Source of the DNA: Allomuricauda sp. F6463D
GTDB lineage: Bacteria; Bacteroidota; Bacteroidia; Flavobacteriales; Flavobacteriaceae
NCBI RefSeq assembly: GCF_023015965.1
Contig: NZ_JALKAN010000001.1
Location: forward strand, 434,001 to 498,000
Direction: 5' to 3'
Length of the DNA: 64,000 nt
Below the pieces are notes generated by a model, which was given only the letters and a program-made list of their open reading frames with translations, was not told the DNA's origin and searched no databases. Shown here piece after piece: positions 42,820 to 51,526 of this stretch (position 1 is the stretch's first letter; the number at the start of each line of letters is the position of its first letter). The translations under genes and the position numbers were made by a program.

Positions 42820-43419
42820 ATGCCTTTTATTGAAGAAAGCGATTTATTGGACCTTCATAAGGATATAGATAAGGCCCAGATTATTAACGAAAGATTACTG
42901 GACCAGATAAAATACAAGAATAAAGATTTACGCAAAATAAAACTGCAACGAAACGTTTTGTTGGGTTTTGTGGGATTATTTGTAATTGGGACTTTGGCCA
43001 TTACCTCCTTTACAGCAGGACTTAGCAGTAAGCAATCTTTTGAGAATCAGGGCAATCTTTTAGTGTCCATTGATAGTTTGGATGTAATTAAGGCAAGGAT
43101 AGATAATTTAAAATCTCAAAATGAGGAACTTAGTTTGGTAAAGGAATTTTACTTGGCTAAAGAATTTTTGAACAAGGAAAAAATCTATTCCGTACAGGTA
43201 AAATCATTTGTGGAAAACAATGTAACATTGGCATCCGAAGCACTTACCAATACTCTTTTTGTAAAAACAAATCCGTTTTATGCCTATTCTCTAGGTAACT
43301 TTGAAAATTTGGAAGAAGCACAAAAATTTAGAGAACAATTGGTTCGGATGGGCTTCGAGGACGCATTTGTAGCCTCGTACCAAGATGGTCAAAGAGTTAA
43401 AATAGAAGATCCGTACTAA
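42820..43419 (+). CDS. Membrane protein with a SPOR-like C-terminal domain
   Basis: A 199-residue protein with an N-terminal cytoplasmic helix (about 1-45), one membrane segment (VLLGFVGLFVIGTLAITSF, about 47-66), a coiled-coil linker and a C-terminal domain (from about 128) with YSVQVKSF and YAYSLGNFENLEEAQKFREQL. The latter resembles the SPOR fold that binds denuded peptidoglycan, but it is divergent. The function is unknown. menA begins 2 bp after its stop, so the two are co-transcribed. Confidence 0.72.
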   Translation: MPFIEESDLLDLHKDIDKAQIINERLLDQIKYKNKDLRKIKLQRNVLLGFVGLFVIGTLAITSFTAGLSSKQSFENQGNLLVSIDSLDVIKARIDNLKSQNEELSLVKEFYLAKEFLNKEKIYSVQVKSFVENNVTLASEALTNTLFVKTNPFYAYSLGNFENLEEAQKFREQLVRMGFEDAFVASYQDGQRVKIEDPY

Positions 43420-43421
43420 TC

Positions 43422-44330
43422 TTGAAAAACACAAAGGCTTGGATACAAGCTGCTAGACTACGCACACTTCCTCTTTCTTTATCGGGAATTATTGTTGGTA
43501 CCGCATTGGCAATAATCGAAAATCGGTTTGAAACACAAGTATTCATTTTGGCTTTATGTACCACTATTGGATTTCAGGTCACCTCCAATTTTGCCAACGA
43601 TTATGGGGACGGTGTAAAAGGTACAGATAATGAAGACAGGATTGGTCCAGCAAGAGCATTGCAAAGTGGTTCCATTACACGAAAATCCCTTAAAATAGGA
43701 ATAATTATCTCCACCCTTATTAGTTTGGTGCTTGCTTTGGTACTAATTTATTCAGCTTTCGGCCCTGAGAATTTTAACTACATCCTTATTTTTTTTGCCC
43801 TTGGTCTTTTAAGTATTTGGGCTGCCATAAAATATACCGTAGGATCTAATGCCTATGGTTATAAAGGTATGGGAGACCTTTTTGTATTTCTTTTTTTTGG
43901 ATTGTTAGGGGTGCTCGGAAGTATGTTCTTATATACAAAATCCCTCGACTGGAGCTCGGTTTTACCCGCAGTCTCTATTGGACTTTTATGTGTAGCAGTA
44001 TTAAATCTAAATAATTTACGTGATATCGTTTCCGATAAAAAGCATGGTAAAATCACCATGGTCGTCACCATGGGGTTTGAAAAAGGAAAGCGTTATCATT
44101 TGTTTTTGATTATTACCGCTTTATTTTGCTTTGCATTATATGTATGGATAGTAAAATTTGGTTGGAACCAAACATTTTTTATGTTGGCGTTTGTCCCATT
44201 GCTGATTCATTTAAGAAAAGTGATGATGACCAAAAATCCTGGTAATTTGGATGCCGAACTTAAGAAAGTTGCACTGAGTACCTTTTTGTTAGCAATTTTA
44301 TTCTTCATCTCAGTCAATATTTTTTCGTAA
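43422..44330 (+). CDS. menA: 1,4-dihydroxy-2-naphthoate polyprenyltransferase MenA
   Basis: A 302-residue integral membrane enzyme with about 8-9 helices that attaches the isoprenoid chain to DHNA to form demethylmenaquinone. Prenyltransferase motifs: FANDYGDGVKGTDNED (first Asp-rich) and LRDIVSDKKHGKITM (second). The N terminus MKNTKAWIQAARLRTLPLS is typical of MenA. The start codon is TTG 43422; no ATG fits before the conserved WIQAARLRTLP block. It is followed by the LytTR regulator gene 33 bp later. Confidence 0.94.
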   Translation: MKNTKAWIQAARLRTLPLSLSGIIVGTALAIIENRFETQVFILALCTTIGFQVTSNFANDYGDGVKGTDNEDRIGPARALQSGSITRKSLKIGIIISTLISLVLALVLIYSAFGPENFNYILIFFALGLLSIWAAIKYTVGSNAYGYKGMGDLFVFLFFGLLGVLGSMFLYTKSLDWSSVLPAVSIGLLCVAVLNLNNLRDIVSDKKHGKITMVVTMGFEKGKRYHLFLIITALFCFALYVWIVKFGWNQTFFMLAFVPLLIHLRKVMMTKNPGNLDAELKKVALSTFLLAILFFISVNIFS

Positions 44331-44363
44331 ATTTGATTATCAACCAAATAAACTTAAAGGAAC

Positions 44364-45119
44364 TTGGAACATCCGATAAAAATTTTAATTGTAGAGGATA
44401 ATGTCATCATCGCAGATGATATGCAATCCATGCTAGAGGAAATCGGCTATGAAATTGTAGATAATGTCATAGTGTACGAACAGGCGGTAGATGTATTGAA
44501 AAACAACCATGTGGATTTGGTGTTGATTGATATTATCCTCGCCTCTGACAAAACAGGTATAGACCTAGGTAAGCATATCCGTGAAACCTACAACATTCCT
44601 TTTATATTCGTCACTTCCAATTCTGACCGCGCTACTGTTGAAAATGCCAAAACAGTAAAGCCAGATGGTTATTTGGTAAAACCATTTGAACAACAAGACC
44701 TTTATACCTCCATAGAAATAGCGCTTTCCAATTTTAACTATGCCAAAAAGGGTATGGATAAAACAGAGGGGCAGGATATAGCTGAAGAAATAACTTCGAA
44801 CTCTGTATTGAAGGATTCCATCTTCGTAAAAAAACAACATCTTTATTATCGGATTCAGTTTACGGATATCCAATTTATAAAAGCGGACAATGTTTATTTA
44901 GAGGTAAATACGGTTGACAAAAAGTTCTTGGTGCGTTCACCTCTTAAAGATTATTTGGAAAAACTTCCAAAAAACAAATTTTATAGGGCACACAAATCAT
45001 ACATTGTAAATGTAGATCATATAGATGCAATCAATTCCAAGGATATAATGATCAACAATAATCTTATCCCTATATCCAAGGATTTTAAAGAGTTTATTCT
45101 TTCATCAATGAATAGCTAA
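44364..45119 (+). CDS. LytTR family response regulator
   Basis: A 251-residue regulator. The receiver domain (about 5-125) has E11-D12, the phosphorylation site D56 (LVLIDIIL), T84 (FVTSNSD) and K106 (YLVKPFE). The LytTR DNA-binding domain (about 155-250) shows DIQFIKADNVYLEV and KNKFYRAHKSYIVNVDHI. The start is TTG 44364; the next Met is residue 20, inside the receiver domain. It is followed by a terminator, a candidate small RNA and the sensor kinase at 45.65 kb; the TTTCACAACA repeats there are its likely targets. Confidence 0.92.
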   Translation: MEHPIKILIVEDNVIIADDMQSMLEEIGYEIVDNVIVYEQAVDVLKNNHVDLVLIDIILASDKTGIDLGKHIRETYNIPFIFVTSNSDRATVENAKTVKPDGYLVKPFEQQDLYTSIEIALSNFNYAKKGMDKTEGQDIAEEITSNSVLKDSIFVKKQHLYYRIQFTDIQFIKADNVYLEVNTVDKKFLVRSPLKDYLEKLPKNKFYRAHKSYIVNVDHIDAINSKDIMINNNLIPISKDFKEFILSSMNS

Positions 45120-45147
45120 GATTCGCTAGAATATAAAAAATATTACC

Positions 45148-45172
45148 AAGTGTCCATTAGGGCACTTTTTTT
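45148..45172 (+). terminator. Terminator of the LytTR regulator gene
   Basis: AAGTGTCC (45148-45155) pairs with GGGCACTT (45160-45167), one G-U, loop ATTA, followed by T45166-T45172. Confidence 0.85.
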
Positions 45173-45213
45173 GTACAATGTTTTTATTCAAAGAAAACCA
45201 CAAGTTTTAATAG

Positions 45214-45259
45214 GTTCACAACAATAATTTCCCTGATATTTTCTATACATATACTTTAG
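45214..45259 (+). promoter_or_regulatory. LytTR-like element and promoter of the candidate small RNA
   Basis: GTTCACAACA (45214-45223) is one base from TTTCACAACA. After exactly 28 nt comes TACTTTAG (45252-45259), one base from TAnnTTTG. A degenerate upstream repeat (AACCACA, 45196-45202) fits the 21-bp period. The layout is identical to those of the two kinase genes. Confidence 0.5.
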
Positions 45260-45265
45260 CAGTGT

Positions 45266-45345
45266 AATAATTAAGAAAGTAATTTTTTCATTTTCATATA
45301 GTGTTCTCGTAAAAGGGTCTTGTTGTAAAAGCAGGGCCTTTTTCA
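45266..45345 (+). ncRNA. Candidate small RNA of about 80 nt under LytTR-type control
   Basis: The stretch follows the promoter at 45252-45259 and has no ATG. It ends in AAAAGGGTCTTG (45311-45322) that pairs, with one bulged G and two G-U, with CAGGGCCTTTT (45332-45342), followed by T and TTTT again at 45347. The body is AT-rich and single-stranded-like, with a run AATTTTTTCATTTTC. It lies between the regulator and its kinase. The 5' end is estimated from the -7 box. Inference only. Confidence 0.4.
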
Positions 45346-45430
45346 ATTTTTAACCCGCTGTGCTTCCTTATAAACTCCATAAAAAGCACAAAACACCGAT
45401 AAAATACCACTTAACATACAAACTTGACCT

Positions 45431-45497
45431 TTTCACAACAGAAAACGACACTTTCACAACAATAGTGGTGAACTCTTTCCTTTGGGATTTAATTTTG
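45431..45497 (+). promoter_or_regulatory. Tandem LytTR-type direct repeats and promoter of the kinase gene
   Basis: TTTCACAACA occurs perfectly at 45431-45440 and 45452-45461, 21 bp apart start to start. The second copy is followed after 28 nt by TAATTTTG (45490-45497), an exact TAnnTTTG with no good -33 box, as expected for an activated promoter. LytTR regulators such as AgrA bind 9-bp direct repeats with a 12-bp gap, that is a 21-bp period. Confidence 0.7.
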
Positions 45498-45653
45498 TAG
45501 CTAAACTAACGTTCTTTATATACCCCATACATTATAATTCGGTACGCTGTTTTATTTTTTTGTTGAATTGATTATTGTGGGGCAATAAAGGAAAAAAGGG
45601 CACGATAATAATATAGGGCAACGTAAGGCGTGGTCCCTGTATCAATTTAATTA

Positions 45654-47615
45654 ATGGAACGTTACGTAAGAATTTTATTTACCTCGATATTTTTTATTTT
45701 TCTTTTCACCACATCGGCTCAGAACACTGATGGTGATGAAGAAAGTGTACTGAAGGAGTTTCAGGACGCTAATCAACCAATACAACGTTTCGATGTCTTT
45801 TTCAATTCATTAGATCGATACAACATAAATTCCGCTTACGACTGGTTGGATACCATAAAAGTCTACATGTCCAATGCACAAATGACGGAAGACACCATCG
45901 CAGCAAGGCTTTATAAAGTTATGCAGGCCCAGGTATACAATGATTTGGGGGAATATGATAAAAGTACCGCTCTTGCCAAAGAACTATATGACATCAAAGA
46001 TTCATTGGGTGCAGATTCCCAAATAGTGGTTTTGGATGTGCTGGATGACAACTACGCAAATCTCCAATTGTTCGATAAACAAATTGAAATTAGAAAACAA
46101 AAACGAGAGTTGGGCCTTACCAACAATGTTTCGTTTTATGATATCTACAGCAATTTAGGATTATATAGAAAAGCCAGGAACCAATATATTATGGAGGTAA
46201 AGCCTACCATAGCCGATAATGATTCGTATGGTTTGGCAAAATACCACAGTAAGGTTGGCAATTACCTAAGACTAGATGATTCTGCACCAACGGCCTTGAG
46301 CGAATTAAAAAAGGCCAAAGCCTATTTAGATGTCTACGTCAACGATATATCTATACAAAAAAGTGAATCCGATTTATTTGAAAGCGATTTACTAAAAGCA
46401 GAAATAGAGGGTAACATTGCCAAATGCCATGTAATGCTTAGTGGATATGAAGAAGCGGTTCCACTATTGAAAACAAGTATTGAAACCTTAAAAAAATCAT
46501 CCAAGAATAAGGATCAAAAAGAAGTTGTGGAAAACACACTTTATTTGGCAGAGGCGAACCTTCAAATGGAAGATTTTACTGAGGCCAAAAAATACTTGGA
46601 TGTTCAGTTTGATAACATTACCGTATTGCAGAGCATCAAAAAGAACAGTTTGCTAGCTGCTTTCTATGATAAGGTGGAGAATTTTAAGAACGCCTCTATT
46701 TATTATAAACGAAATGAAAGAATAAAGGATTCGTTGTCCAAAAAACAATCCGTACTTATAAAACAACAATTGGTGACCATTGTAGCCAATGAAGATTTGG
46801 AGAACTCCCAAAGGCTGATTGACGAACAAAAGCGAATAAACGAATTGGCTAGGAGTGAAATGAAAGCCAAGGATGAACGCATCAATTTAGTGTTTATTTC
46901 TTTGATATTTACCCTATTGGGGTTTGCCGGTTTAGTATATGCTTACCTAAAAAGTATAAAAAACCAACGTTTGATTGCCGAGCAAAAACACATAATTGAA
47001 AATTCACTTGTAGAAAAAGACTCGCTCTTAAAAGAAATACACCACAGGGTAAAGAACAACCTGCAAATGGTTTCCAGTTTGTTGAGCCTACAAACAAAGA
47101 ATACCCGAAGCAAGGCAGCCATTGTTGCATTGGAAGAAGGAAAGAGTAGGGTAAAGGCCATGGCATTGATACATCAAAAACTATATCAGAACGATGATCT
47201 TTCGGTGATAGAAATGCAGGGGTATATTGAAAGTTTGATCAACAGTGTGCAATCCGTTTACAAAAAGGGAGGACACAATATTAGCATTACCATTGATGCA
47301 GAAGGTACTGAGCTGGATATTGACCGCGCCATTCCATTTGGATTGATATTGAATGAGTTGGTATCCAATTCTTTTAAATATGCCTTCCCCGAAAATGATG
47401 ACAACGGTAAAATCTATATTCACTTACGTAAAAATGGTGATAAAGGTTATTTTGAATATACCGATAACGGCATTGGTCTTCCCGAGGATAGTGATGAACG
47501 GGCACACTCTTCCATGGGTATTCGCCTAATCAATCGATTGGTGAACCAGCTTCAATCTAAATTAAATGTTGATAGGGAAGTGGAAGGCGTACGTTTTTGG
47601 TTCAATTTTAGTTGA
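45654..47615 (+). CDS. TPR sensor kinase with HisKA_2 dimerisation domain
   Basis: A 653-residue kinase. Signal peptide (about 1-23, ending TTSAQ), periplasmic TPR-like helices (about 40-380), one membrane helix (about 410-432), coiled coil, then HisKA_2 with KEIHHRVKNNLQMVSSLL (H463/H464 at the phosphorylation site) and a HATPase with FGLILNELVSNSFKYAF, TDNGIGLPED and SSMGIRLINRL. It is probably the partner of the LytTR regulator upstream: same strand, separated only by regulatory DNA. Its tandem repeats suggest feedback. Confidence 0.92.
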   Translation: MERYVRILFTSIFFIFLFTTSAQNTDGDEESVLKEFQDANQPIQRFDVFFNSLDRYNINSAYDWLDTIKVYMSNAQMTEDTIAARLYKVMQAQVYNDLGEYDKSTALAKELYDIKDSLGADSQIVVLDVLDDNYANLQLFDKQIEIRKQKRELGLTNNVSFYDIYSNLGLYRKARNQYIMEVKPTIADNDSYGLAKYHSKVGNYLRLDDSAPTALSELKKAKAYLDVYVNDISIQKSESDLFESDLLKAEIEGNIAKCHVMLSGYEEAVPLLKTSIETLKKSSKNKDQKEVVENTLYLAEANLQMEDFTEAKKYLDVQFDNITVLQSIKKNSLLAAFYDKVENFKNASIYYKRNERIKDSLSKKQSVLIKQQLVTIVANEDLENSQRLIDEQKRINELARSEMKAKDERINLVFISLIFTLLGFAGLVYAYLKSIKNQRLIAEQKHIIENSLVEKDSLLKEIHHRVKNNLQMVSSLLSLQTKNTRSKAAIVALEEGKSRVKAMALIHQKLYQNDDLSVIEMQGYIESLINSVQSVYKKGGHNISITIDAEGTELDIDRAIPFGLILNELVSNSFKYAFPENDDNGKIYIHLRKNGDKGYFEYTDNGIGLPEDSDERAHSSMGIRLINRLVNQLQSKLNVDREVEGVRFWFNFS

Positions 47616-47617
47616 TC

Positions 47618-48412
47618 TTACCTTACGTGACTTTTCAAAACCACTTTGTGCAACAATTTAGGGAAGAATCTCTTTAAATAAATTCCCTTAACTTCTTTAC
47701 CCCCTATATACACTTCAAATTTACCCTTCTCAATTGCAGAAATCATTTTCTTGGCAGCTAGTTCCGGTGTGATTCCGTTTTGCGTGGCAACATCGTCATC
47801 TTTTTGAGGAGAGCCATCTGCTGTTAAGGCATTTTTGGCCACATTGGTTTGTACAAACCCAGGGCACACCAGAGTAACTTTAACCCCATCCTTTTCGTGT
47901 TCCATGCGCATTACATCAAAAAAACCGTGCAATGCGTGTTTAGCTCCACAATAGCCCGATCGGTATGGAGAACCAAATTTTCCCATTAAACTGGTAACCG
48001 TTACATAATGCCCACTTTTATTGGCGATAAAATGAGGTAAAATTGCCTTGGAAAGTGCCACGGTACCCAAATAGTTGATTTGCATTAATTGCTCATATAC
48101 CTCTACTTTGGTTTCTATGATTAAGGAACGTTGGCTAATCCCAGCGTTATTGACTAACATATCAACACTGCCGAACTTGGAAATGGCCTTTTCTGCAATT
48201 TCCTCCATTTGGTGATGGTTTGTAAGGTCAAGGGGTAGAATGGAAATAGTGTTGGAACCTCCACACAATTCTTTTACTTTTAAAAGTTCTTCTTTATTTC
48301 GTGAAGACAAAATCAGGTTACACTGGTACGAACTGAGCTTCAAAGCAAGGCTCTTGCCAATACCGGAAGAAGCTCCGGTAACCCAAATAGTTTTTCCATT
48401 GATACTTGACAT
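47618..48412 (-). CDS. SDR family oxidoreductase
   Basis: A 264-residue classical SDR. VTGASSGIGKSLALKL is the NAD(P) motif, LVNNAGIS the structural Asn motif, S (VTVTSLMGKFG) and YCGAK the catalytic Ser, Tyr and Lys. The sequence is closest in style to DHRS7-like or ketoreductase members; the substrate is unknown. It converges with the kinase (2 bp apart) and is divergent from menC. Unlike the SDR at 11.6 kb, its catalytic tyrosine is intact. Confidence 0.88.
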   Translation of the reverse strand: MSSINGKTIWVTGASSGIGKSLALKLSSYQCNLILSSRNKEELLKVKELCGGSNTISILPLDLTNHHQMEEIAEKAISKFGSVDMLVNNAGISQRSLIIETKVEVYEQLMQINYLGTVALSKAILPHFIANKSGHYVTVTSLMGKFGSPYRSGYCGAKHALHGFFDVMRMEHEKDGVKVTLVCPGFVQTNVAKNALTADGSPQKDDDVATQNGITPELAAKKMISAIEKGKFEVYIGGKEVKGIYLKRFFPKLLHKVVLKSHVR

Positions 48413-48440
48413 AGGTGCTGTTTTAGATATAAAATATACT

Positions 48441-48448
48441 TAAATTTG
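48441..48448 (+). promoter_or_regulatory. -7 box next to the menC start
   Basis: TAAATTTG matches TAnnTTTG and ends 9 bp before ATG 48458, so the leader would be a few nucleotides at most. Confidence 0.45.
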
Positions 48449-48457
48449 AGGAACTGC

Positions 48458-49510
48458 ATGAAAGCTAGCTATAAAAAATACACCTTCGATTTTAAAGTTC
48501 CCAGTGGTACCTCACGTGGGGTTTTGACTCAAAAGGAAACTTGGTTCCTAGTACTAAGGGATGGTGAAAATTTTGGTTTGGGAGAGTGTGGAATATTACG
48601 TGGATTGAGTATTGATGATGTACCGGATTATGAGGCAAAGCTGGGATGGGTCTGCAGTAACATTCATTTGGGCAAAGAAGAATTATTAAATCAATTAAGG
48701 GCGTATCCATCCATACAGTTTGGGGTGGAACAGGCATTTTTATCTTTATATTCCAAAAACCCCTTTGAACTTTTTCCTTCAGATTTTACTAATAAAGAAA
48801 CACCTATACCTATAAATGGATTGATTTGGATGGGTGATGAAACCTATATGCTACAGCAATTGGAGCAGAAATTGAAAGATGGTTTTGGCTGTATTAAAAT
48901 GAAAATCGGGGCTATTGATTTTGAAAAGGAGCTTTCCATACTAAAACTGATAAGTGAAAACTATTCACCTGAAGTTATAGAACTAAGGGTAGATGCCAAT
49001 GGAGCATTTTCACCTGATGAGGCCATGAAAAAATTGGAGCTACTATCCAGTTTTACAATACATTCCATAGAACAGCCCATAAAGGCCGGTCAATGGGAGG
49101 AAATGGCTAAACTCTGCGAAAAAACACCCTTGCCCATTGCCTTGGACGAAGAATTGATTGGGGTTTTTGATGTAACGGATAAAGAGAAATTGCTACAAAC
49201 AATCCAACCTCAATATATAATTTTGAAACCAAGTTTGGTGGGTGGAATACAAAGTAGTGGGGAATGGATAGATTTAGCAGAAAAACAAAATATAGGATGG
49301 TGGATTACAAGTGCACTCGAAAGTAATGTTGGACTAAATGCCATTGCGCAGTACACAAATTCTTTAAACACCATAATGCCTCAAGGTCTAGGCACCGGCA
49401 GCCTTTATACCAATAATATTGAAAGCCCTTTGGAAGTATCTCAAGGGCAACTTTTTTACAGACAGTCAAAAAAATGGAATATGGAGATAATTAACAAAAT
49501 ATGTATATAG
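48458..49510 (+). CDS. menC: o-succinylbenzoate synthase MenC
   Basis: A 350-residue enolase-superfamily enzyme that dehydrates SHCHC to o-succinylbenzoate. The capping domain is about 1-110. The barrel has CIKMKIGAIDF (KxK catalytic pair), RVDANGAF, SIEQPI and ALDEELIG (metal ligands Asp, Glu, Asp) and ILKPSLVGG (second Lys). Members can act as racemases, but menE lies two genes away. ATG 48458 is preferred over a TTG overlapping the -7 box. It overlaps the CPBP gene by 10 bp. Confidence 0.93.
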   Translation: MKASYKKYTFDFKVPSGTSRGVLTQKETWFLVLRDGENFGLGECGILRGLSIDDVPDYEAKLGWVCSNIHLGKEELLNQLRAYPSIQFGVEQAFLSLYSKNPFELFPSDFTNKETPIPINGLIWMGDETYMLQQLEQKLKDGFGCIKMKIGAIDFEKELSILKLISENYSPEVIELRVDANGAFSPDEAMKKLELLSSFTIHSIEQPIKAGQWEEMAKLCEKTPLPIALDEELIGVFDVTDKEKLLQTIQPQYIILKPSLVGGIQSSGEWIDLAEKQNIGWWITSALESNVGLNAIAQYTNSLNTIMPQGLGTGSLYTNNIESPLEVSQGQLFYRQSKKWNMEIINKICI

Positions 49511-50439
49511 AACAAGGGTATAAAGGAAAAATTGGGCTTTGGAAATACTTGGTTATTCCCGTTGGTTTTATTGTGTTTATGATCATAAATTACATTGCAA
49601 CCATAAATTCTCCTGTGAGCGTAGAGGATGCTATGCAACAAATCATTGACCAATTGGGAACCAACCTTGTATTGGTTATTTTATTGGCACCGTTGGTGGT
49701 TGGTTTCTTTGTTGTTTTGGGATGGACATTATTGATTCATCAACAATCCATCACCTCATTGACCACCTCTCGAAAAAAAATAGACTGGAAACGAATCCTA
49801 TATTCATTTGGATTATGGGGCGGAATAACTATTTTGCTTACGGGCATCGATATTTATTTCTCACCAGATAACTATGAGCTCAATTTTAATCTTGTAAAGT
49901 TTATTCCACTGGCCATCATTGCCATATTGTTGATTCCATTGCAGACCAGCTTTGAAGAATATTTGTTCAGAGGCCATATGATGCAGGGCATAGGGCTAAT
50001 GGCCAAGAACAGATGGGTACCATTAATAATAACCTCATTGTTATTTGGATTGATGCATGCAGCAAATCCCGAGGTTGAAAAATTGGGAATGGGCATAATG
50101 ATCTATTACATAGGAACAGGGTTCTTTTTGGGGATTTTGACACTCATGGATGAAGGTCTCGAATTGGCCCTCGGTTTTCATGCTGCCAATAACTTGATTA
50201 CTGCCTTATTGGTTACTTCGGATTGGACGGCTTTTCAGACCGATTCCATTTTTAAAGACGTTTCCGAACCCGTATTGGGATGGGATGTGTTAATACCCGT
50301 ATTAGTGGTTTACCCTATCCTATTATTTGCTTTCTCCAAAAAATACGGTTGGAAAAACTGGAAAGACCGACTTTTTGGGCGAGTGTTGACAAAAAAAGAA
50401 TTTGTAGCATTAACCGATGGAGCATCCGACCTGGCATAA
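49501..50439 (+). CDS. CPBP family intramembrane metalloprotease
   Basis: A 312-residue membrane protein with about 7-8 helices. FEEYLFRGHMMQG is the EExxxR motif, and FGLMHAAN and ALGFHAANN bring the conserved His residues, as in Rce1/CPBP proteases. The substrate is unknown. It overlaps menC by 10 bp and menE by 23 bp, so it is a fixed part of this operon; why it lies within menaquinone genes is not known. Confidence 0.9.
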   Translation: MYIEQGYKGKIGLWKYLVIPVGFIVFMIINYIATINSPVSVEDAMQQIIDQLGTNLVLVILLAPLVVGFFVVLGWTLLIHQQSITSLTTSRKKIDWKRILYSFGLWGGITILLTGIDIYFSPDNYELNFNLVKFIPLAIIAILLIPLQTSFEEYLFRGHMMQGIGLMAKNRWVPLIITSLLFGLMHAANPEVEKLGMGIMIYYIGTGFFLGILTLMDEGLELALGFHAANNLITALLVTSDWTAFQTDSIFKDVSEPVLGWDVLIPVLVVYPILLFAFSKKYGWKNWKDRLFGRVLTKKEFVALTDGASDLA

Positions 50440-51493
50440 TGTTCACCCAGATTTTAAGTTGAACGGTATCCCGTCCGCTTTTGAAAATCTTTTTGAAATA
50501 GGGTATAGTTTAATTAAAGAAGGAGAGTCCTACGAAAAACCGATAGGTGATTTTTTGGTAGATTGGGCTTCAAAGAAACCGACCATGGAGGTTATTACCT
50601 CTGGGTCCACCGGAACACCAAAGACCATAGTGCTCCAAAAAGAACACATGGTGAATTCTGCGTTGGCAACTGGCGAATTTTTTCAACTGAAATCTAAACA
50701 AAAGGCGCTTTTATGTCTGCCCTGCACCGGAATTGCCGGTAAAATGATGTTGGTCCGCGCCATGGTCCTTGGTTTAGAATTGGAATATGTAGAACCTTCT
50801 TCATCCCCATTGCCTGAAAACAACAAAATATATGACTTTGTGGCCATGGTACCGCTCCAAGTCCAACATTCCTTGAACCAACTATCTACAAGGGTAAAAA
50901 CTTTGATTGTGGGAGGGGCGGCAGTCGAATCGGGTCTGCGAAGCAAACTAAAAAGGCTTTCTACCCAAACATATGAAACCTATGGGATGACGGAGACCAT
51001 AACCCATATCGCCGTAAAACACATTGCCCATGATTCAAATGACTATTTTGAAAGCCTGCCCAATATCAGTATAACAAAAGATGATAGGGGTTGTCTTATT
51101 ATCGATGCACCCAAAATTTCAAATGAACGTATCGTGACCAACGATTTGGTGGAATTGGCAGGAAACTCCCAATTTAAATTTGTTGGCCGTTATGATTCCA
51201 TTATCAATTCTGGTGGTATCAAACTGGTACCCGAAAATATAGAGCAAAAATTATCATCCTTACTAAAATTTCGTTTTTTTGTAGCTGGATTGCCTGATGA
51301 AGTTTTGGGCCATAAACTCATTTTGGTGATCGAGTCAGAACAACAGAACGTGCAAGAATTACTGGTAGGCATCAAGAATTTAAAGAATATTTCAAAATAT
51401 GAAGTGCCAAAGGAGGTTTACTTTGTAAAATCATTTATTGAGACAGCAACTAAAAAGGTCGACCGTAAAAAAACATTAAATCAAGTAATTTAA
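50417..51493 (+). CDS. menE: o-succinylbenzoate-CoA ligase MenE (short form)
   Basis: A 358-residue adenylate-forming enzyme, shorter than typical MenE (about 450-490), with the N-terminal domain reduced. ITSGSTGTPKTIVLQK is the ATP-binding motif, YETYGMTETITHIA the A5 motif, and GRYDSIINSGGIKLVPE the hinge region. It makes OSB-CoA, the substrate for MenB. The short version with few N-terminal helices is, as I recall, usual in flavobacteria. The first 23 bp overlap the CPBP gene. Confidence 0.92.
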   Translation: MEHPTWHNVHPDFKLNGIPSAFENLFEIGYSLIKEGESYEKPIGDFLVDWASKKPTMEVITSGSTGTPKTIVLQKEHMVNSALATGEFFQLKSKQKALLCLPCTGIAGKMMLVRAMVLGLELEYVEPSSSPLPENNKIYDFVAMVPLQVQHSLNQLSTRVKTLIVGGAAVESGLRSKLKRLSTQTYETYGMTETITHIAVKHIAHDSNDYFESLPNISITKDDRGCLIIDAPKISNERIVTNDLVELAGNSQFKFVGRYDSIINSGGIKLVPENIEQKLSSLLKFRFFVAGLPDEVLGHKLILVIESEQQNVQELLVGIKNLKNISKYEVPKEVYFVKSFIETATKKVDRKKTLNQVI

Positions 51494-51526
51494 GTTTTGT
51501 ACATTCAACATATTAAAAAATCAACC

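Larger units (their letters stand above)
45120..45653. other. 534-bp regulatory intergenic region
   Basis: No coding frame is convincing here. In order it holds the regulator terminator (45148-45172), a LytTR-like repeat with promoter (45196-45259), a candidate small RNA ending at a hairpin (45311-45343), a second pair of repeats with promoter (45431-45497), and a leader of about 150 nt for the kinase gene. The leader contains CCCCA (45523-45527) and TGGGG (45577-45581) that could pair over a long distance; this is weak. Confidence 0.6.

Noticed and set aside
38126-51493. menB (naphthoate synthase) in the cluster
   Set aside because: No crotonase-type protein with MenB motifs is encoded here; DUF2853 and CvfB-like genes occupy the gap.
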